Below, in pieces: positions 22,349-33,070 of a stretch of 64,000 nt of DNA (positions are counted from its first letter, which is position 1; every line of letters starts with the position of its first letter). The translations under genes were made by a program, and so were the position numbers. The DNA is from Bufo bufo (lineage: Eukaryota; Chordata; Amphibia; Anura; Bufonidae), in assembly GCF_905171765.1 (NCBI RefSeq), contig NC_053390.1, positions 308,640,984 through 308,704,983 of the forward strand, written 5' to 3'. The notes under the pieces are model-generated. The model was not told the origin of the DNA. It made no database searches and saw nothing but the letters and a program-made list of their open reading frames with translations.

Positions 22349-22760
22349 ATGGGCAAATCGAGAGAGAGAAGGTGTGATTGGGTTCTGTGGTGGATGACTC
22401 CTGGGTTCAACAATGCTGCCACTAGGTTAGTTGCTGTAATAATGATGAGAGAACTATGGGAGTTCCAGGAAGGCATATGCCAAGGTCATCTTACCCATTT
22501 CAGAGACTGCGGATTGACTACATTCGGAACAAAGGTGGAACAGTGTGAATATGTCTGTGTCTATATTGATCTCTTTCCAGGATATTCGGAGATTTGGCCT
22601 GTAGCGAAGGCTACAGCTAAAAGATACTGACTGAGGTGAGAGTACCTATCCCTGGGGTTTTTCTTCATCCGATATACATCTAACCGGAAGATAGGCCTAA
22701 GTCCTTATGAAGTACTCTTTGGGAATGCTCCTGGATTAGGTGTCTATTTCCCCAATAGTT
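22349..22760 (+). pseudogene. Retroviral integrase relic
   Basis: The frame from 22349 ends with GHLTHF ... VCVYIDLFPGYSEIWPVAKA, resembling the start of the catalytic core with the second catalytic aspartate region. After a stop at 22628-22630 and a frame change, GLSPYEVLFGN at about 22700-22735 matches the downstream core region. Intervening sequence is lost or scrambled. Breaks include the stop, at least one frameshift and a shortened middle. Confidence 0.65.
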
Positions 22761-24179
22761 CCAGATGCAGCATAGTAGTTTTCCAAATTATGTTGTCTGT
22801 TGCACAAGTTTATTGTCTAATGTGTATTTCCAAGTTTTAGTTGTTTCCTAGAATCCAGACTGTATAGAAGCGATTCATTCTTCACAATCAGGAGATTGGA
22901 TAGTGGTGAAACAAGAGACGGGCGGAAAGTCCTAGAGCTATGGTTTGAAGACCTACATCAAGTCCTGATAACCGCCGCCACTGCTGTCGAATTGCAAGGA
23001 GAAACTGATCGCATTGCAATCAAGTGTCAGGACTATAAGAGCCATAATGTTGTTTCATGCCTTATTGTTTGTTCCATATTGTACAAAGGGAAAATCACAG
23101 TCAAATCAAATTCCAACGGTTTTATATTCTCAAGATGAGTCAGGAACAACTAAGTTGACTTTTGCAGTATAGTGGACTGTAAGACAGATGACAGATAGGA
23201 CACTTGGTTTTGGTCTGATAAGTACATCTGTGTGACTGGAACTGACCCAGTCTATGGTAATTGTATTTAAATATGACCATACCAACTGTGGATATTGGAA
23301 ATTAAGAATGGAGTACTAATCTAAAGTGTTAGGAATATATACCAGTGGAAACTACCTCTAGAGTCAGTAAAGGCGAAGGTTTGTCCCAAAGAATGACTAT
23401 CCTGAAGGGAACCCCACTAAACAGTTGTAAACATGATGAATGTAATCCTCTGTTCCTGTCCATTAGAAATCCTATACAACAGGATTTGGGGATATATGTG
23501 TTAGGAGCATGTGTAAGTGACCAAGATCCCCTAGGCAAATTTAGAATGTTGGTAAGGGAGAAATCTCAAAGTTCAGTTGCTTCTGTGGCTCCTACATCCT
23601 TACCTATAATTGACATTAAATATTTGGCCAAATTTAAAATATAATGACAAACTGACCTTAGAGACAGGATTTATACAGGAAAGCCCTTTGGTGTTTTCCC
23701 TCCAGGATATTGTTCTTACATAATTCAGCTGAAGATGACAAGTAGTGACTCTAACGTTTACTCTGACAGTTGGTTTATCAACCAAAATGATCAAAACGCA
23801 GATATCTGGTGATTGTGTGGAGATTTGAAACTCTGACCCAGGATGCAGGTGGAATGAAGTGGCCAATGTACCCTGATCAAGTCCTGATCGGGTACTGATG
23901 CCATTTGTTCTATTCTCACCTCCTGAGTGGGATCAAATCAGAAAACATTGTCCGGTCACGACTAAGGAGGTCACTCCCTACATCCTTTGACTCACATGGA
24001 TACATAGATGCCATAGGAGTCTGTAGAAGAGTTTCTGATGAATTTAAAGCAAAAAGTCAGATAGTTGCAGGATTTGAGTCATTAACTCCCATGATTAGTA
24101 AAAATAAAAAAAATATATAATAATAATTTTTATTGGATTAACATATCTATTGTCATCAACAGAGATTTGTGAATTATAT

Positions 24180-24325
24180 CTGTGATGCTGTGCAGAGAAT
24201 GGTGGAACAACTGAGCTCTTTTCCAGTGATGACTCTACAGAACCGACTGGTCCTTGACAGCAGAAAAAGGAGGGGTCTACAAGAACGGACAACACTGCCC
24301 CTGATGGAAGGATCACCAAGGATCT
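24180..24325 (+). pseudogene. Envelope transmembrane-subunit relic
   Basis: A short reading stretch at about 24212-24325 contains LQNRLVLD, the heptad-type motif found beside the immunosuppressive region of retroviral transmembrane proteins. It is followed by a stop and a 35-bp tandem duplication (about 24303-24370). The fusion-peptide and membrane-anchor parts are not recognisable. Upstream, 23345-23644 is an open stretch of unclear origin that may be surface-subunit sequence. Confidence 0.45.
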
Positions 24326-24782
24326 GAAGAAACTGATGGAAGGATCACCAAGGATCTGAAGAAACTGATGAACTTTATCAAATGAACTGACGGGAAAAAT
24401 TCAGAAATTAATATCATGGCCAGAATAATGTTTTGGGAACTGGTTCAGCGACTACAATGTTATTAGAATTTGGTTTTAACAGGCTGTCATATAGTTCTAC
24501 ATTTTAGGAAAATTGGTTTGGAAAATGTATAATACATCCATGCCCACACTGTGTATATGTGCTGTGCCCCTGTCAAAGACAAAGATTATTCCATCCTTAA
24601 GTAAATAAAACCTTGTTGATGGTTGCGGGGTAATAGGACAAGGTGAAGGCAAACCCGAAAGGGAGTTGAGGGGACCTGGTGAAGCAATAAGGAAAGTCCA
24701 GCTCTTCGCTGTTTAGGGCGTTGGGAGAGTACCTCACTTTTGCCTGTTCACCTCTGGTCTATTTCCCGCAAAAGGAGGGATT

Positions 24783-25217
24783 TGTGAGAGAAGGATTTAT
24801 GATTTTATGAATATATAATGAGAATATTATGTAGTACACATTTCTGTCCACTAGATGGCTGCAAACCATATGTATGAGAAGGTCAATGAGGGAGGGGGAA
24901 AGAGGGGATTACATTACAGTCTTCAAATACACCTATAGACTCAGTGAAACCACTCCTATCAGGTTAAGTAGCCAATAGTCTCTTCTTAAGGAACACCCCT
25001 TTTGTGATGTCATGTCTGCTATTTAAGTGAATGTACTGTGAATAAAAGGCTCTCGCCTGCTCTTCTACCATGCTCAAGGAAGATGAGAAGATGCTTTCAT
25101 GAAACCACCTAGCGTGTCTGGTCTCATTATAAAGCTGTATGGCATGCACATACTTATACTTCTAATTGATTTGGAACCACACAAAGAAGAAGGAGAAGCG
25201 CATGAATTGCGCTAACA
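24783..25217 (+). repeat. 3' LTR of the provirus
   Basis: Identical by eye over 435 bp to the 5' LTR. Preceded by AAAAGGAGGGATT, the polypurine tract for plus-strand priming. Confidence 0.93.
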
Positions 25218-25221
25218 GTAG

Positions 25222-25520
25222 CCAGAGCCCCCCATCAACATGTGCCAGTAGCCATAGGCCCCCCTATAATGTGCCAGTAGCCAGAGCCCCCCTATCATGT
25301 GCCAATAGCCAGAGCCCCCCTTATCATGTGCCAGTAGCCATAGCACCCCCTATCATGTGCCAGTAGCCTGATCCCCCCATCAACATGTGCCAGTAGCCAT
25401 AGGCCCCCCTATAATGTGCCAGTAGCCATAGTTCCCCCCTATAATGTGCCAGTAGCCATAGGGCCCCCCTCTATCATGTGCCAGTAGCCAGAGCCCCCCC
25501 ATCATGTGCCAGTAGCCACC
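25222..25520. repeat. CATGTGCCAGTAGCCAGAGC minisatellite, right block
   Basis: About 11 copies continuing the array that ends at 19140. Confidence 0.9.
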
Positions 25521-25620
25521 AGTATTGACAAAAAAAAACAAAACACTAATACCTCCTTGGTAGCGATGTGATGCAGGCCTCTTCCGGCCTGTGTCCCGCG
25601 CTGTACGGATAAGGGCTCAG

Positions 25621-25822
25621 GCGGCGCGATGACGTCATCGTGCCGCCTGCGCCAGCCTCTGATAGGCTGCTGGCCTAGTACCTGCAGCCTATCAGAGGAA
25701 GGGGAAGGGACACACCTCTCCCTCCCCTGCCCTGCTGCACAGCCATCTGTATCGCTGTCCTGAGGACTGCGATACAGATGACTGGAGATGAGGGCTTCCA
25801 CAATGGAAGCGCTCATCTCCGT
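25621..25822. repeat. Cluster of four hairpins at the hAT right subterminus
   Basis: 25621-25646 is a near-perfect palindrome around GATGACGTCATC. Arms 25656-25670/25684-25698, 25744-25755/25769-25780 and about 25784-25801/25803-25820 each pair closely. Such subterminal structure may serve transposase binding or simply be a family trait. Confidence 0.75.
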
Positions 25823-25989
25823 GTGACTGTCACTTTCCTGCCTATAGTTAGTTGTGGGCCGGCGCGGCGGGGCCCCTAAGGACTCGGGGGCACGGGGCCA
25901 TTGCCCCCCTTGCGTCTATGGAAGCGCCGGCCCTGGTAACATGTGCAGCTGCCATTTTAGGCGTTCTGAAACAAATATTTCCTAAACTT

Positions 25990-26330
25990 CGCATTGAATG
26001 CCACTTCGGATGCTTTGATTCGCTCAACATTAATTACAAGGTTTGGACATCTGGATTTGGAGATTTTCTGCCATTCTTCTCTACAGATCCTCTCAAGTTC
26101 TGTCAGACTGGATGGGGAGAGTCGGTGGACAGCCATTTTCAGGTCTTTCCGGAGATATTGTTATGAGTACAATTCAGGATTCTTGTTGAGCCACTCAAGG
26201 ACATTCACAGAGTTGTTCCTAAGCCACTCCTGCGTTGTCTTGGCTGTGTGCTTATGGTCATTGTCTTGTTGGCAGGTTAACCTTCGGTCCTGGTCACTTT
26301 GGATCAGGTTTTCATTATAAGGATCTATTT
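25990..26330 (-). pseudogene. Tc1-like transposase fragment
   Basis: The minus strand from about 26300 reads LTCQQDNDHKHTAKTTQEWL, the second catalytic-aspartate block of a Tc1-family DD34E transposase. It is followed by NNSVNVLEW and then, after a stop and frame change, LKMAVHRLSPSSLTELERIC. The catalytic glutamate block (usually SPDLNPIEHLW) has been lost around the stop near 26163. Only the C-terminal half survives, and no terminal repeats were identified. Confidence 0.8.
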
Positions 26331-26339
26331 TTTGTACTG

Positions 26340-26820
26340 GTACAAATTATAAGGGGTTAATTTTGGACAGGCATACATTATTGGGGAATTATTACTACTG
26401 GGGGCATTATGGTGGGCTTTACTACTAATGGAGGACTACGGGGAACATGATTACTATATTTGGCACTATGGGGGCATTATTAATTCTGGAGGCAAAATGA
26501 GAGACATTATTACTATTGGTGGCATCTGTGTGGTACTAGTATTTTCAGGTGGACTGTTTCTTCAGTATAGTTTTGGGGAGCACAGTGGGCTAGTATTAGT
26601 GGTGACAGGATGGTGCGGAGAAGGATGGAAGAGTAGGAAACTAAGATGTCTGCAGAGACAAGAAGTGGCTGAAAAGAATCATCATGGTGGTCTCGTCTGA
26701 ATGGAGAAGATAAGGAAAGAGGACGTCTACATCAGAGGAGACGTCACTGGATGTAAGAGGTATGTGGCGCTGTATTACCCTGTATGTTTTGTAGCGTTGT
26801 ATGTAGGGATGAAGGGAAGG
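26340..26820 (+). repeat. Third fragment of the satellite-bearing hAT family
   Basis: 26380-26500 resembles the repeat of 540-620. 26700-26785 matches 1075-1160 (shared TCACTGGATGTAAGAGGTAT). The ends of the element were not identified. Confidence 0.55.
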
Positions 26821-26827
26821 GGTAAGG

Positions 26828-27238
26828 TTAAAGAGGACCTGTCACCAAAAAATGCAATGCAATCTGACAGCACCATATTATAGAGCAGGAGAAGCTTAGC
26901 AGATTGATATATATTTTTTGTGGGAAAAGATTCAGTAAAACCTGTAATTTATACATTTACATCTCTGTTTTTTTCAACCTCCTGTGAGCAGCATCGGTAC
27001 AGGATGGAGGTGTTCTCAGTTATTGATAGCATTCTGTGTATAAGTGTACATACAGATAAAGCTGTCAGTCACTGATAACCCCTCCCTCCTGTACCGATAG
27101 CCCTTCACAGGGCTGCAAATGTTTTACTGAATCTTTTCCCACAAAAATATACAGTATATCAATCTGCTCAGCTTCTCCTGCTCTATAACATGCTGCTTTC
27201 AGATTGCATAGCATTTTTTGGAGACTGGTCCTCTTTAA
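26828..27238. mobile_element. TTAA-flanked foldback MITE
   Basis: Begins TTAAAGAGGACCTGTCACC and ends GGTCCTCTTTAA, with long complementary arms (for example GATTCAGTAAAAC against GTTTTACTGAATC). TTAA at both ends suggests piggyBac-type mobilisation. Non-coding. Confidence 0.8.
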
Positions 27239-28435
27239 GAATTTTGCATTGGGGGGAGGCACTGTTTCCCTGCACACTGCACTGTTGCTGCTCTCAATTA
27301 AAAAAAATTTAGGCTTGTTCACAAAAAGCCCCTTTTTCTCCTGAGAATCACTTGTGTGTGTTGTATGGACAGGTATTCTGACCCTGTCAAGGCATAATAT
27401 TTGGATGCTTGGTTCCCCTCTAAACTACATTTTTTTTATTTTATCCCATAACACTGTGTGTGTTTAAACATCATCTGCCCATGATAAGGGACACTTTTTG
27501 GAAGCTTTGGAATATCAAAAAGCATAACTCATGCCATGGCGTGATGTGTTTTTAAACACGCTGTATGTTAAGAAGAAGAAAATACCTTTATTGTCCCTCA
27601 GTGGGGAAATTTTGGCATCAATCACATTCACAACAGGAGCAAAATAAGAGTAATTAGAAGTCAAAGAGTAAAATACAAGAAAAACATAACACAGAATTTA
27701 CTTAAAAAATTCACTACTGGGTTTCTGGGAACAGTGGTGGTTATAAATCCTAACCGCTGCTGGGAGGAAGGACCTCCGGAGCTGGCAGACAGATGCGAGC
27801 GATGCCTGGCCCTGTCAATCAGGACTTGGAGGGAGGCGACAAAGGTGGAAGAACGGAGCCTGTAGGAGCAGGAACAATGCCCCCCCCCCCCTGCTCCTAG
27901 AGGCTAATTAGCATATTATAAAAGTTAGATTTCTGGCGTAACGGGGGCATAGATAAAAGTAGGAATAGGCTAGTTAGGTTTAGCTGACATTAGCACATCG
28001 CTAATGTCAGCTAGCTTAATAGGGTTAAATCTGGTGACAGAAACCCTTTAACTTTGAGAAACGTGCATTTACCCATAGCTATGTAAGTCAGTGTCACTCA
28101 GACGTCATTTGCTATCATTGCACTTGAGAGCTTGGGGAGAGGGGAAGGAAAAAGAAAAATTTCATTAAAAAAAAAATAGAAGAGTAACAAGTTTTCCTAG
28201 GAGGCTAGAGGGGATTATATGCCAATTTTCAGGGCAATTGGAACAACTTCGATTAAACCCAAACTATTCCGGGTCCGAACCAAACAATTTTAAAAATTCG
28301 GCGAACCTGAACTGAACCAAATCTCAAGTTGTTCACTCATCTCACACCACATCTAAAAAAGTAAGCATGGTGTGCCAGCCTGTCTCATTCATCATTTTCT
28401 ACACCTGTTTTAGGTGGAGAAAATGGTCTACGGTA
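27239..28435. other. Unassigned DNA with one LINE tail
   Basis: Apart from the LINE 3' fragment at 27565-27870, no coding frame or named element was recognised. Several TTAAA and hairpin-like scraps (28390-28450) recall the 1940-1990 repeat. Confidence 0.4.
27565..27870 (-). pseudogene. LINE 3'-end fragment
   Basis: On the minus strand a C-terminal-like RSFLPAAVRIYN motif (near 27765) is followed by a 3' untranslated part ending CCCACTGAGGGACAATAAAG. This is typical of 3' tails of vertebrate LINEs. No reverse transcriptase motif remains. Confidence 0.5.
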
Positions 28436-28439
28436 AGTG

Positions 28440-29495
28440 TAAGACAGCTAGGAAGTCAAAACGGAATAAAACAAAATCACATGGCAGTTGCTTCACTAGT
28501 CAACCAATCACATGGCAGTTGCTTCACTGCATTTAGGGGTGTGGTCCTAGTCAAGACAATCTCCTGAACTCCAAACTGAATGTCAGAATGGGAAAGAAAG
28601 GTGATTTAAGCAATTTTTTGTAGCGTGGCATGGTTGTTGGTGCCAGACGGGCCGGGCTGAGTATTTCAAAATCTGCTCAGTTACTGGGATTTTCACGCAC
28701 AACCATTTCTAGGGTTTACAAAGAATGGTGTGAAAAGGGAAAAACATCCAGTATGCGGCAGTCCTGTGGGCAAAAATGCCTTGTGGATGCTAGAGGTCAG
28801 AGGAGAATGGGCCGACTCATTCAAGCTGATAGAAGAGCAACGTTGACTGAAATAACCACTCGTTACAACCGAGGTATGCAGCAAAGCATTTGTGAAGCCA
28901 CAACATGCACAACCTTGAGGCGGATGGGCTACAACAGCAGAAGACCCCACCGGGTACCACTCATCTCCACTACAAATAGGAAAAAGAGGCTACAATTTGC
29001 ATGAGCTCACCATAATTGGACTGTTGAAGACTGGAAAAATGTTGCCTGGTCTGATGAGTCTCGATTTCTGTTGAGACATTCAAATGGTAGAATCCGAATT
29101 TGGCGTAAACAGAATGAGAACATGTATCCATCCTCTGATGGCTACTTCCAGCAGGATAATGCACCATGTCACAAAGCTCAAATCATTTCAAATTGGTTTC
29201 TTGAACATGACAATGAGTTCACTGTTCTAAAATGGCCCCCACAGTCACCAGATCTCAACCCACTAGAGCATCTTTGGGATGTGGTGGAACGGGAGCTTCG
29301 TGCCCTGGATGTGCATCCCTCAAATCTCCATCAACTGCAAGATGATATCCTATCAATATGGGCCAACATTTCGAAAGAATGTTATCAGCACCTTGTTGAA
29401 TCAATGCCACGTAGAATTAAGGCAGTTCTGAAGGCAAAAGGGGGTTCAACACCGTATTAGTATGGTGTTCCTAATAATTCTTTAGGTGAGTGTAT
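28440..29495 (+). mobile_element. Tc1-like DNA transposon, internally deleted
   Basis: Transposase gene flanked on the right by a terminal-repeat remnant (GGTGTTCCTAATAATTCTTTAG to about 29495). The left terminal repeat is not identifiable. At 28465-28530 a 24-bp segment, CAATCACATGGCAGTTGCTT and its neighbours, is duplicated in tandem. Confidence 0.85.
28588..29460 (+). pseudogene. Tc1-family transposase, broken
   Basis: A DDE-type cut-and-paste transposase. The likely original start is MGKKGDLSNF at 28588. In-frame stops are at 28621-28623 and 29002-29004. The helix-turn-helix region (SISKSAQLLGFSRTTISRVYKEW) is intact in 28630-29001. The first catalytic aspartate (WSDESRF) lies near 29050, the second (QQDNAPCH) near 29155, and the SPDLNPLEHLWD block near 29255. 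Only about 20 residues separate RIWRKQNENM from YFQQDN, where family members have roughly 80. About 190 bp has therefore been deleted at 29120-29125. Confidence 0.9.
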
Positions 29496-29687
29496 ATATA
29501 AAGGAAATGTGTGGCAGCACCAATTCACAAAGAAGCGTAACGGGTGCTATGTCCAGGGTTGTCACTGCTTACCCATAAAAATGTAGATACTTGAGAAAGG
29601 CTCTGTGTTTTGAGCCGAAACTTCGCCTCACTGTGCCACCGTGGTTGAATAAATTTCGAAATTTTTTCTACTGGATGTGCTGTCCGT

Positions 29688-29690
<3 letters not shown>

Positions 29691-29728
<38 letters not shown>
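29691..29728. repeat. (TA)n microsatellite
   Basis: About 18 TA units. The preceding 29500-29690 resembles the 3' tail of an unidentified retroelement (GAGCCGAAAC motif, then AATAAA) and was not classified. Confidence 0.9.
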
Positions 29729-29733
<5 letters not shown>

Positions 29734-29734
29734 A

Positions 29735-29871
29735 GTGGAAAGGGTTGACTAAAGTACCCAGAAATATATTAAAATTAGGGCTATTTATTTTAGAAAAAGA
29801 CGGCTGAGGGGAGATCTAATAACTATACATAAATATAAAGGTCAATACAAAGATCTCTCCCATCATCTATT
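29735..29871 (+). pseudogene. CR1/L2-like LINE fragment interrupted by the 28-kb nest
   Basis: Reads approximately LRGDLITIHKYKGQYKDLSHHLF, resembling the C-terminal region of CR1/L2 reverse-transcriptase proteins (compare RGDMIETFKYIKG in the LINE at 37390-40141). The sequence resumes at 57955 after the TATT duplication. Confidence 0.55.
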
Positions 29872-30573
29872 TGCAGCATACGGGTAGGTTACCCGACACT
29901 GCTATATCATAACGTGTATTTCCCTTTAAGAGAGTTAGGCCTGCAGCAGGCAATCCTTGGTACAGTCAGCAGAGGGAGCTCCCAGTTCTGTATAAATAGG
30001 CTAGGGCCTAGCCAGGAAGTGAGTTCAGAAGTTTCTAGAGTGTGCTGAAGTTTCTAGAGGCTGAGGAAGCTGAGGGAGAGACAGAGGCATGTCAAGGAAA
30101 GCAAGAGGTACTCAAGATAACAGAGGAGGTACTTTATAAAGAGAGAACCAAGGATATACGCCAGAGTTAAGGTATTGGGCCTTGGAGAAGATTTTCTATG
30201 TCCCAGGATCAGTCAGGAATAGAGTGCAAGCTCCTGTACTGCAAGTCCTGTGTTTCACACTCTGAAGTCACCTTGCTTAATCTGTATTGCCTGCATCGAC
30301 CGTATTGAAAAATCAACTGTATGCAAAGGAACTGTGCTTCCGTTAATGTCTCTATATGGAAACTACTAAAGTTGGAGTTTTGTTTTAACATCACGTGGTT
30401 CCTCAGTTATTCCTGCTATCAGCAAACGGCGTGCCACCGTTTAATTGGCACTGGCGTCACGAACATTTTCCTACCATCACCTGCCTATGCAGAGAGTCAG
30501 CCGTCTCAGGTTAGTGTTTATTGCACCACTACACCCAGGAACACATTTCTACACACAACTTGAGTACGCTGCA
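29872..30573 (+). repeat. 5' LTR of the split Ty3/Gypsy element
   Basis: TGCAGCATAC ... TACGCTGCA. A TATAAATAG box lies at about 29992-30000, probably its promoter. The segment TGGCGTCACGAACA at 30452-30465 duplicates the first 14 bases of the primer site at 30583. Confidence 0.95.
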
Positions 30574-30582
30574 CCTCTCTTT

Positions 30583-30600
30583 TGGCGTCACGAACAGGAT
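30583..30600 (+). promoter_or_regulatory. Probable primer-binding site
   Basis: TGGCGTCACGAACAGGAT begins nine bases after the LTR, the usual place for a tRNA primer site. I cannot assign the tRNA with confidence. Confidence 0.6.
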
Positions 30601-31117
30601 ACGCACGCTTTATAGTGCAAGAAGCGTGAACTTTGTGCCTTATACAGTTGCCCTGTGACCAAAGTGACAAATTGCCTGTTTATTTAAAGTGGACTTTGTG
30701 GACTGAAAATCATACCAAAAGTGTTCCTAAAACCTCTAAAAAGCGCTGTGCAGTGTTGCGCTACCAAGAGGAAGAAAATCGCCACACCGGAGTGTGGTTT
30801 TATGGACTTTTCAACAACCCTGCTTGCTGTCAGGGAATGGAGACCAAGATGGCCACCGGCCGCCTGGAGTAAAGTTTCCCGCGCTGCTGAGGACCTTCGT
30901 GGGCGGATCCCTGCAAAGACACAGAGAATCCCGCCCCTCGTCATCATCGCACCGCCGCGGCCCTGCTTCTTCTACGTCACCGCGTACTCAGGACGTCCGG
31001 AATCTCTCGAGACTTGGACTGCGCAAACCGGGCGATACCGGTAAGAACTTGTAACCGGAGGGAAGGGGATTGTTCCGGCCCCTTTAGTCGCCAGCGGCCA
31101 TATCTCAATAGACTACC

Positions 31118-32137
31118 ATGTCAGAACCGGGAGTGCCTGAGCAGCCGGCCCCGGGAGAGCTTGCGGCTCCTAATCATCCTACAGCCCCCAGCATGATGCC
31201 CTTTACCATGCCTTACTATTTCGGGGCCCCATGGTTCCCCCGCTACAGAGGAGAGACCCATACCCTAAGGGACTTTAAAGAAAAGTTGCTGGCATTATTC
31301 AAACTGTACCCCATAAATGCCGACCAGCAAATGGAAATCCTGCTAGCGCAGCTGGAGGGAGCTGCCCGCAGGGAGCTATTATCCTGGCCTGCTACTGAGC
31401 GGAGCACTCTAGAGCAGATATTCACCCGCCTCAGGGCCACTTTTGAAACCAGGACTGCCTCAGAGATAAAGATGCACTTCTTTGGCAAGAAACAGAAGCC
31501 CGGTGAGTCCCTCCGTGACTATGCCCTATTACTTCAGGAGGCTTTAGGGGCTGTAATTCAGATAGATCCCAAAGAGGCTGATAACCAGGACCAGACCCTG
31601 AGGGAACAATTTATCAACGGGGTGTCTAGTGAACAAATAAGGACCCAATTAAAGATGCTGTCCGCCCAGCACCCTAACAGTACCTTTCTGGACTTTAAAG
31701 AACTGGCTATAAAAATTCTGGGGTCCGCAGTATCTCCTGAGTTGAGCACCCCACCTGAATCATCAGCCTGCAGGCCAAAACCGCTTATCACTAACCAAGC
31801 TCAGGCCGGTCAAGCTGTTCAAGTGTCAGCTACCGATACTATTGCCATGCTGACAGAGCAAGTAAATCACCTCACTAAAAGTCTAGAGAAAGTGTGCAGA
31901 AAAATAGAGGAATGGGAAAAACCCATAATGACAGAAGAAGACTTCCTGTCACCTCCTAGGCCGTTCCCACCTCCTTACCAAGAGACTCACCCCAGGGATC
32001 CTGGGAGGCGTAATAGAGATCGCAAGCGGCCCGTGTGTACATACTGCAAAAAGCTGGGACACACAGAATCCACGTGCTGGCAGTTAAACGGGCAACCCCT
32101 GAGGCTGAGGACCACCCCTCGGGAGGTAGAACACTAG
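31118..32137 (+). CDS. gag: Gag of the split Ty3/Gypsy element (intact)
   Basis: 339 residues from MSEPGVPEQP. An N-terminal proline-rich stretch is followed by a retrotransposon capsid-like domain (FRGETHTLRDFKEKLLALFKL-type region, written here only in outline, about residues 45-190). A short coiled segment (LTEQVNHLTKSLEKVCRKIE) follows, then a single CX2CX4HX4C knuckle (CTYC-KKLG-H-TEST-C) near residue 307. It forms the particle that packages element RNA. No stop or frameshift is seen. Pol begins in another frame and overlaps its end. Confidence 0.92.
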   Translation: MSEPGVPEQPAPGELAAPNHPTAPSMMPFTMPYYFGAPWFPRYRGETHTLRDFKEKLLALFKLYPINADQQMEILLAQLEGAARRELLSWPATERSTLEQIFTRLRATFETRTASEIKMHFFGKKQKPGESLRDYALLLQEALGAVIQIDPKEADNQDQTLREQFINGVSSEQIRTQLKMLSAQHPNSTFLDFKELAIKILGSAVSPELSTPPESSACRPKPLITNQAQAGQAVQVSATDTIAMLTEQVNHLTKSLEKVCRKIEEWEKPIMTEEDFLSPPRPFPPPYQETHPRDPGRRNRDRKRPVCTYCKKLGHTESTCWQLNGQPLRLRTTPREVEH

Positions 32138-32873
32138 GTCCAGAGGATCCAAATTGGATGCCACGTTATGTAGGATCCCATCCTAAAATCAATATAGAGA
32201 TCAACGGGGTCCCCCTTTGAAGCCCTATTAGATACCGGGTCTCAGGTCACTACTATTCAGCTGCCCGCCTTTGAAAGATTCTGGGACACCAACCAATTGA
32301 CCCAGCCGCCTGAATCCTGGGTGGAAATTATCGCCAGCAATGGCAAGCCAGTAAAGATTCATGGATACTGGGAACCCACCCTGCAGGTGGGAGAAGTAAC
32401 CTTACCACAACAGGGGGTGATAGTAGTACAGGCCGGCGACAGAGGAGGACATCCTGTCATTCTAGGCACCAATGTCTTCAAAAACTGTTATTCAGAAATA
32501 CTTGCCGTATTACATCAGACTTTGCCCACTGCTTCCTCTGCATCCAGGAGGGTGATTCAAAAGACTATTACGGTGTTAAGTGCCCAGCAGAGGTTTGCTA
32601 ATGGGAAAGGAGAAATTTGTACTGCCAGGATTAGTGATATTAAGCCTGTGACTTTGCCTCCTAATTTACAAACTCTTTTATGGTGTCGTGCTGTCCTGGG
32701 AGTCCAAGGCCGAGATTATCCAGCCCTGGTAGAACCAATCCAGATGGAGGATTACCCTTATGTGAGAGCTGCCAAGTGCCTGGTGAACGTCTCCCAAGGT
32801 AAAGTACCTGTCCGTCTGATTAACCTGAGTGATCATCCTGTTGCGCTTACTAAGCATTGCCGTGTTGCCCAGC
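32138..32873 (+). pseudogene. pol: Pol of the split element, part 1: protease region
   Basis: Pol opens one frame away from gag, overlapping it, and reads through NWMPRYVGSHPKINIEINGVP to 32210. A run of five C (32211-32215), one more than the frame needs, shifts the reading. The next frame holds the aspartic-protease site LLDTGSQVT at 32225-32251 and continues to RVAQL at the insertion point. The sequence after 32873 belongs to the inserted LTR. The homologous frame resumes at 53490. Confidence 0.88.
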
Positions 32874-33070
32874 TGTTGAGGAATGGTTGAGATGTATGCA
32901 TATATATCCATGCATGCCTGCAAACACGTGCGGGCATGTATGGTATATATGTGCATACATTAGACATAGCATCATGGGACGATGTGCACAGATGTGCCCA
33001 GCATCTGCGCACGTCTGCCCATGGTGATCTCCAGGGGCTCATGCTGGCCCCTGTGGGAAATATGTGTCCC

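Larger units (their letters stand above)
19141..25217 (+). mobile_element. Endogenous retrovirus-like provirus, 6.08 kb, interior decayed
   Basis: Two 435-bp LTRs, identical by eye, flanked by the 4-bp duplication GTAG (19137-19140 and 25218-25221). The 18-base primer site at 19579-19596 matches the 3' end of tRNA-Lys(1,2) as used by several retroviral genera. A Met-Gly-Asn-Ser start at 20193, integrase remnants at 22349-22760, a transmembrane-envelope-like remnant near 24205-24320 and a purine tract at 24769-24782 keep the retroviral order. No frame exceeds about 100 residues in the 5.2-kb interior. Four-base duplications are typical of gamma-like viruses. The copy cannot make its own proteins. 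Confidence 0.9.
17840..25935. mobile_element. Non-autonomous hAT-like element carrying tandem repeats
   Basis: The 8-bp target duplication GTAACATG is at 17832-17839 and 25936-25943. The ends are CAGGACCGG and, read inward, CAGGGCCGGC, typical of hAT elements. Minus the retrovirus inserted at 19141-25217 it is about 2.0 kb, made of a GC-rich degenerate repeat, a 27-bp-type minisatellite and a cluster of hairpins near the right end. No transposase is present, so it must rely on another element's enzyme. Confidence 0.85.

Noticed and set aside
23345..23644. Envelope surface protein of the provirus
   Set aside because: Position fits, but I see no signal peptide, cleavage site or clear cysteine pattern; mentioned only as possible remnant.
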